Positions 60,884 to 64,000 of a stretch of DNA of 64,000 bases are shown piece by piece. Origin of the DNA: Hydrotalea flava (GTDB lineage Bacteria; Bacteroidota; Bacteroidia; Chitinophagales; Chitinophagaceae); the NCBI RefSeq assembly GCF_001623405.1, contig NZ_LUHG01000041.1:1-64000 (forward strand), read 5' to 3'. Position 1 is the stretch's first letter, and each line of letters opens with the position of its first letter. The translations under genes were made by a program, and so were the position numbers. Below the pieces are notes generated by a model that was not told the origin of the DNA, searched no databases, and saw nothing but the letters and a program-made list of their open reading frames with translations.

Positions 60884-62134
60884 TTAATCGAACCGATTTA
60901 CCCGGAATGCATCCAGCGCAATGGATGATTTTTGTTCATTGATGATTTCAGTTACCAATTTACCGGTTCCGGCACCCAAACTGAGCCCCAACATAGAATG
61001 ACCGGTTGCAACCACCAAATTTTTCCATTGTTTGGGCCTGCCTATATAAGGCAACCCATCGGCAGAACAAGGCCTGAAACCATACCAAATCTGCTCAACG
61101 GGTGGCACAGGAATCTTAAAATAAGGATAAAAGCGTTGTACTGCCTGTAACAAACCGGCAACACGTTTTATTTTAGGTGGTGTTGAGGTTGTGGTAATTT
61201 CCATGGTACCACCAAAACGAATTTTATTGCCGTCCATTGGTGTTAATGCCGCCCTGCCTTCTAATAGAATTGCGGGATAATTAATATGGTAAGGCGAATT
61301 TTCAAGCGTTACAGAATATCCCCTACCCGGCATCAATGGAATTGAAAAACGCAATTGTGCCGCCAATTCACGGCTCCAGGAACCGGTTGCCAAAACATAT
61401 GCATCGGCTTCATAAGTTGCTTTTGCAGTTACAATAGATTTTATTTGTTGATGTTCCGTATGAAAACCCTTTACTGCTTCATTTGTCAACAATGCTACTC
61501 CGCTATTTTTTAAATATTGCAGTAATTGCGCCATAAGTTTATTGGGATACAGATGTGCATCGCACTTAAAATAAATAGCGCCGAGTGCATTGATTTTTGT
61601 TTGTGGCTCTTTGGCCTGTAATGCACTATAATCCAACAATTCCGTATCCATTAAGCCCAATTGATGTGCTTTCTCAACGGTATGTTTTGCGTGGTCAGCT
61701 CCTTTTTCGGTTTGAAAAATTTCTAACAGACCTTTGTGTTCATAAGAGAAATGAAAATTGGGTTGTGCTGCTAAGGTTTCGTAGATATGCTGGCTGAATA
61801 AAGCAATATCACGCAATGGAACGGCAGCTTTTTCAACCTTCTCCGGTGTAGCGCTTCGCATAAATTGCCAACCCCATTCAATGAGCGATTTACTGAAACG
61901 GGGTTGAACATAAAACGGACTGGTATCATTCAACATCCACTGCAACCCTTGTTTTACAATACCCGGAGTTGCCAGCGGAATAAAATGACTGGGACATACA
62001 TATCCTGCATTGCCGTAAGAACAGTTATTCAGCATATCTGTTTGGTCTATTACCGTTACTTCATGCCCGGCCTGATGCAGAAAATAAGCACTACTTAAAC
62101 CAATAATGCCACCGCCAATTACAATTATTTTCAT
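60884..62134 (-). CDS. FAD-dependent D-amino acid dehydrogenase (DadA-type), likely D-hydroxyproline dehydrogenase
   Basis: 416 residues. FAD-binding start KIIVIGGGIIGLSSAYFLHQ, then DAO-family segments YGNAGYVCPSHFIPLATPG, ATGSWSRELAAQL, MPGRGYSVTL, and the C-terminal ATGHSMLGLSLGAGTGKLV. It oxidises D-amino acids to imino acids. The neighbours are a 4-hydroxyproline epimerase (27 bp upstream on the same strand) and an aldehyde dehydrogenase, so oxidation of cis-4-hydroxy-D-proline is the likely role; this is inference from context. Confidence 0.86.
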   Translation of the reverse strand: MKIIVIGGGIIGLSSAYFLHQAGHEVTVIDQTDMLNNCSYGNAGYVCPSHFIPLATPGIVKQGLQWMLNDTSPFYVQPRFSKSLIEWGWQFMRSATPEKVEKAAVPLRDIALFSQHIYETLAAQPNFHFSYEHKGLLEIFQTEKGADHAKHTVEKAHQLGLMDTELLDYSALQAKEPQTKINALGAIYFKCDAHLYPNKLMAQLLQYLKNSGVALLTNEAVKGFHTEHQQIKSIVTAKATYEADAYVLATGSWSRELAAQLRFSIPLMPGRGYSVTLENSPYHINYPAILLEGRAALTPMDGNKIRFGGTMEITTTSTPPKIKRVAGLLQAVQRFYPYFKIPVPPVEQIWYGFRPCSADGLPYIGRPKQWKNLVVATGHSMLGLSLGAGTGKLVTEIINEQKSSIALDAFRVNRFD

Positions 62135-62161
62135 GGTTGCTTTTATTTAATTTATTTAAAA

Positions 62162-63163
62162 TTACAAAACCTGAAAACCCAATGCATAAGAATCATCATC
62201 CGTATCAATTTGAATGGTATTATAGCCGTATACTTTTGCCCAGCCTTCAATACCCGGCCTGATAGCAGGTTTGCCCCCTATCATCAGCTCTTCTTCAATA
62301 GTACCCTTAAATATGGAGCCGATTATACTTTCATGCACAAAAATATCACCCTTTTTTAATAACCCTTTGGTGTACCATTGTGCCATTCTTGCAGAAGTAC
62401 CGGTACCACAAGGGCTGCGGTCAATGGCCTTTTCGCCATATACAACTGCATTACGGGCTGTTGAATCATGATTCAATACTGCACCTGTAAATAACACATG
62501 GCTGCAGCCTTTAATGGTTTCATTTTCCGGATGTACAAAATGGTGTTGCGCATTCACCGCTTTTTTGATGGAACGGGCAAAATAAATTAATTGATCAGCA
62601 GTATAATTTTCTAACCCTTTGAAGTTTTGCTGCACATCAATAATTGCATAGAAATTTCCTCCATAGGCTACATCTACCCATAAACTTCCCAACCCATCAC
62701 ATTCAATTGCAATGGCTTCCGCTGCCAAAAATGAGGATACGTTAGTTAATTTAACGCTGGTAACTTTTTTGTTTTCTTCTGTATATTCAATTGGCACAAT
62801 TCCTGCCGGCGTTTCCAAACGCAAATGCCCAGGATGTTTGGGAACAATTAATCCCTCCTGAATGGCAATGGTAACAGTGCCAATGGTACCATGGCCGCAC
62901 ATGGGCAAACAGCCACTGGTTTCAATAAACAGCACAGCCATATCATTTTCGGGATGATGGGGTGGATATAAAATGCTACCGCTCATCATATCATGTCCAC
63001 GGGGCTCAAACATCAAACCCTTTCTAATCCAATCAAATTCCTGCAAAAAATGCTGTCGTTTTTCGCTCATATTTTTTCCCTGTAAAACAGGGCCACCTCC
63101 GGCTATTAACCGTACCGGATTGCCGCAAGTATGCGCATCAATACAAAAAAATGTTTTTTTCAT
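62162..63163 (-). CDS. 4-hydroxyproline 2-epimerase (proline racemase family)
   Basis: 333 residues. Proline racemase fold with both catalytic cysteines: Cys89 in MCGHGTIGTV and Cys252 in DRSPCGTGTSARMAQW. Both Cys present means racemase/epimerase, not the Thr-containing dehydratase. IDAHTCGNPVRLIAGGGP and FEPRGHDMMSGSILYPP are typical of hydroxyproline epimerases. It converts trans-4-hydroxy-L-proline to cis-4-hydroxy-D-proline, the first step of degradation. It precedes the dehydrogenase gene in transcription and follows the aldehyde dehydrogenase. Confidence 0.92.
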   Translation of the reverse strand: MKKTFFCIDAHTCGNPVRLIAGGGPVLQGKNMSEKRQHFLQEFDWIRKGLMFEPRGHDMMSGSILYPPHHPENDMAVLFIETSGCLPMCGHGTIGTVTIAIQEGLIVPKHPGHLRLETPAGIVPIEYTEENKKVTSVKLTNVSSFLAAEAIAIECDGLGSLWVDVAYGGNFYAIIDVQQNFKGLENYTADQLIYFARSIKKAVNAQHHFVHPENETIKGCSHVLFTGAVLNHDSTARNAVVYGEKAIDRSPCGTGTSARMAQWYTKGLLKKGDIFVHESIIGSIFKGTIEEELMIGGKPAIRPGIEGWAKVYGYNTIQIDTDDDSYALGFQVL

Positions 63164-63272
63164 ATATAGAAGGAGCTCCTGTTATGAATATTAAATACCG
63201 AAAAGGAAAATTTTTGCAAATTCCATGTATCCAAATCAATAAAAAAATAACACCATGAATATAAGCACACAG

Positions 63273-64000
63273 TTAAGAAACTATAGCCTCTTTGGTAAGC
63301 TGATTATTGACCATGCGCCAAATTTTGTATGGATTACTGTTCTTTAATTCAGCCGGTAATAATGATTCCGGCGCATTTTGAAAAGCCACTGGCCTTACCC
63401 ATCGTTTTACAGCATGAATACCAACAGCAGTGAAACGACTGTCGGTACAGGCAGGATATGGCCCCCCATGTACCATTGCCGGACATACTTCAACACCGGT
63501 AGGTACACCATTGAAAACAATTCTTCCTGCAATTTCTGTAGCAAACCATGTTATCTCCGGCAAATTTTCAAAATCAGTTTCGGTACCCATAATAGAAGTG
63601 GTAAGCTGCCCGCTAACAGTTTTCCAAACAGCCAATAATTCCTGCATGTCGGCACATTGCACTACCAATGAATAAGGCCCAAATACTTCTTCTTTTAATA
63701 ATGGGTTGTTTAAAAAAACGGTAGCAGTAACTGTTGCCACAGTTGGCAATGCATCCATTTCATGTAACACAGCTTTACTCTGCTGTACCAGCGTTACTCC
63801 TTTTTGTGCCAATGCGTGTTCCATTTTGGTAAAATAAGCCTGATGAATACCCTGGTGCAACATGGCTGCAGGTATAGAGGCTTCAATTTGACGGCTTAAT
63901 TCCTGTAAAAAAATATTAAGCTGTTCATTTTTAATACAAAGTATTAAACCGGGATTGGTACAAAACTGCCCCATACCCAAAACAATAGAAGCTGCATATT
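63273..64000 (-). CDS. Aldehyde dehydrogenase, C-terminal part (2,5-dioxovalerate dehydrogenase-like)
   Basis: The frame is open to the window edge, so the N-terminal half, with most of the NAD domain, is outside. Visible: catalytic Cys in GQFCTNPGLI, EEVFGPYSLVVQC, a C-terminal GGPYPACTDSRFTAVG segment and KRWVRPVAFQN. These match alpha-ketoglutarate semialdehyde (2,5-dioxovalerate) dehydrogenases, the last enzyme of hydroxyproline breakdown. Two of the other steps are encoded by the neighbouring genes; a deaminase (dihydrodipicolinate synthase-like) would be expected just outside the window. Confidence 0.88.
   Translation of the reverse strand, partial: YAASIVLGMGQFCTNPGLILCIKNEQLNIFLQELSRQIEASIPAAMLHQGIHQAYFTKMEHALAQKGVTLVQQSKAVLHEMDALPTVATVTATVFLNNPLLKEEVFGPYSLVVQCADMQELLAVWKTVSGQLTTSIMGTETDFENLPEITWFATEIAGRIVFNGVPTGVEVCPAMVHGGPYPACTDSRFTAVGIHAVKRWVRPVAFQNAPESLLPAELKNSNPYKIWRMVNNQLTKEAIVS

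Noticed and set aside
1-64000. CRISPR array
   Set aside because: No regularly spaced direct repeats of 25-40 bp were seen.

Overview
The window is about 64 kb of low-GC chromosome from a member of the Bacteroidota, most likely a Chitinophagaceae-like bacterium (family-level placement is inference). Evidence: a SusC/SusD pair, a type IX secretion set (PorP/SprF, type B sorting domain, PD40-OmpA protein), Bacteroidetes-type -7 promoter boxes (TAnnTTTG) in front of housekeeping genes, and typical Bacteroidota families (DUF2452, DUF2911, DUF2490, RIC with DUF2249).

Layout. 1-2124 is the end of an integrated island: a cut DUF1016/YhcG nuclease gene, a tyrosine recombinase, and a 46-nt 3' fragment of tRNA-Arg(ACG) that looks like the attachment-site scar, followed by a 118-bp element bounded by 20-bp inverted repeats. 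2147-18521 holds mostly housekeeping genes: an Omp85-like barrel, a DUF2911 lipoprotein apparently lacking ATG, polysaccharide deacetylase, cysM, ahcY, an Lrp regulator, valS-PAP2-GNAT, a DnaQ/GIY-YIG fusion and tex. 18574-34662 is envelope and secretion: susD-susC, an MFS transporter, a three-gene T9SS cluster and a large BNR-repeat protein. 34829-39177 carries rpmI-rplT, lpdA, a SAM hydrolase, an SDR and tRNA-Lys(TTT).

39411-49148 is an oxygen/NO module on the minus strand: ferredoxin, SufT-like factor, a haem-copper-oxidase-like membrane protein, DUF2249 protein, RIC repair protein, a cbb3-type oxidase (CcoN plus a CcoO-CcoP-like fusion) and an Rrf2 regulator with three cysteines. A hemerythrin gene and a group III truncated haemoglobin gene in this module are both broken. 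A 17-bp sequence is repeated exactly in front of the oxidase genes and in front of the rrf2 gene.

49252-60616 is a complete sulfate assimilation run, read right to left: cysH, cysD, cysN, cysE, cysK, cobA, cysJ, cysI, a DUF2490 gene, and a fusion of a precorrin-2 dehydrogenase domain with a TauE/SafE exporter. CysH has the cysteine pattern of an APS reductase, consistent with the lack of an APS kinase gene. Related palindromes lie upstream of cysH and directly upstream of cobA. 60884-64000 is the start of a hydroxyproline catabolism cluster: FAD-dependent D-amino acid dehydrogenase, 4-hydroxyproline epimerase and a cut aldehyde dehydrogenase.

Most notable are several decayed genes (yhcH, hemerythrin, globin), the possible ATT start of the DUF2911 gene, the fusion proteins, the island scar and the paired regulatory sites. 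No clearly unprecedented system was found; the best candidates for something new are the SirC-TauE fusion and the Rrf2-linked oxidase/NO module with its extended CcoN.
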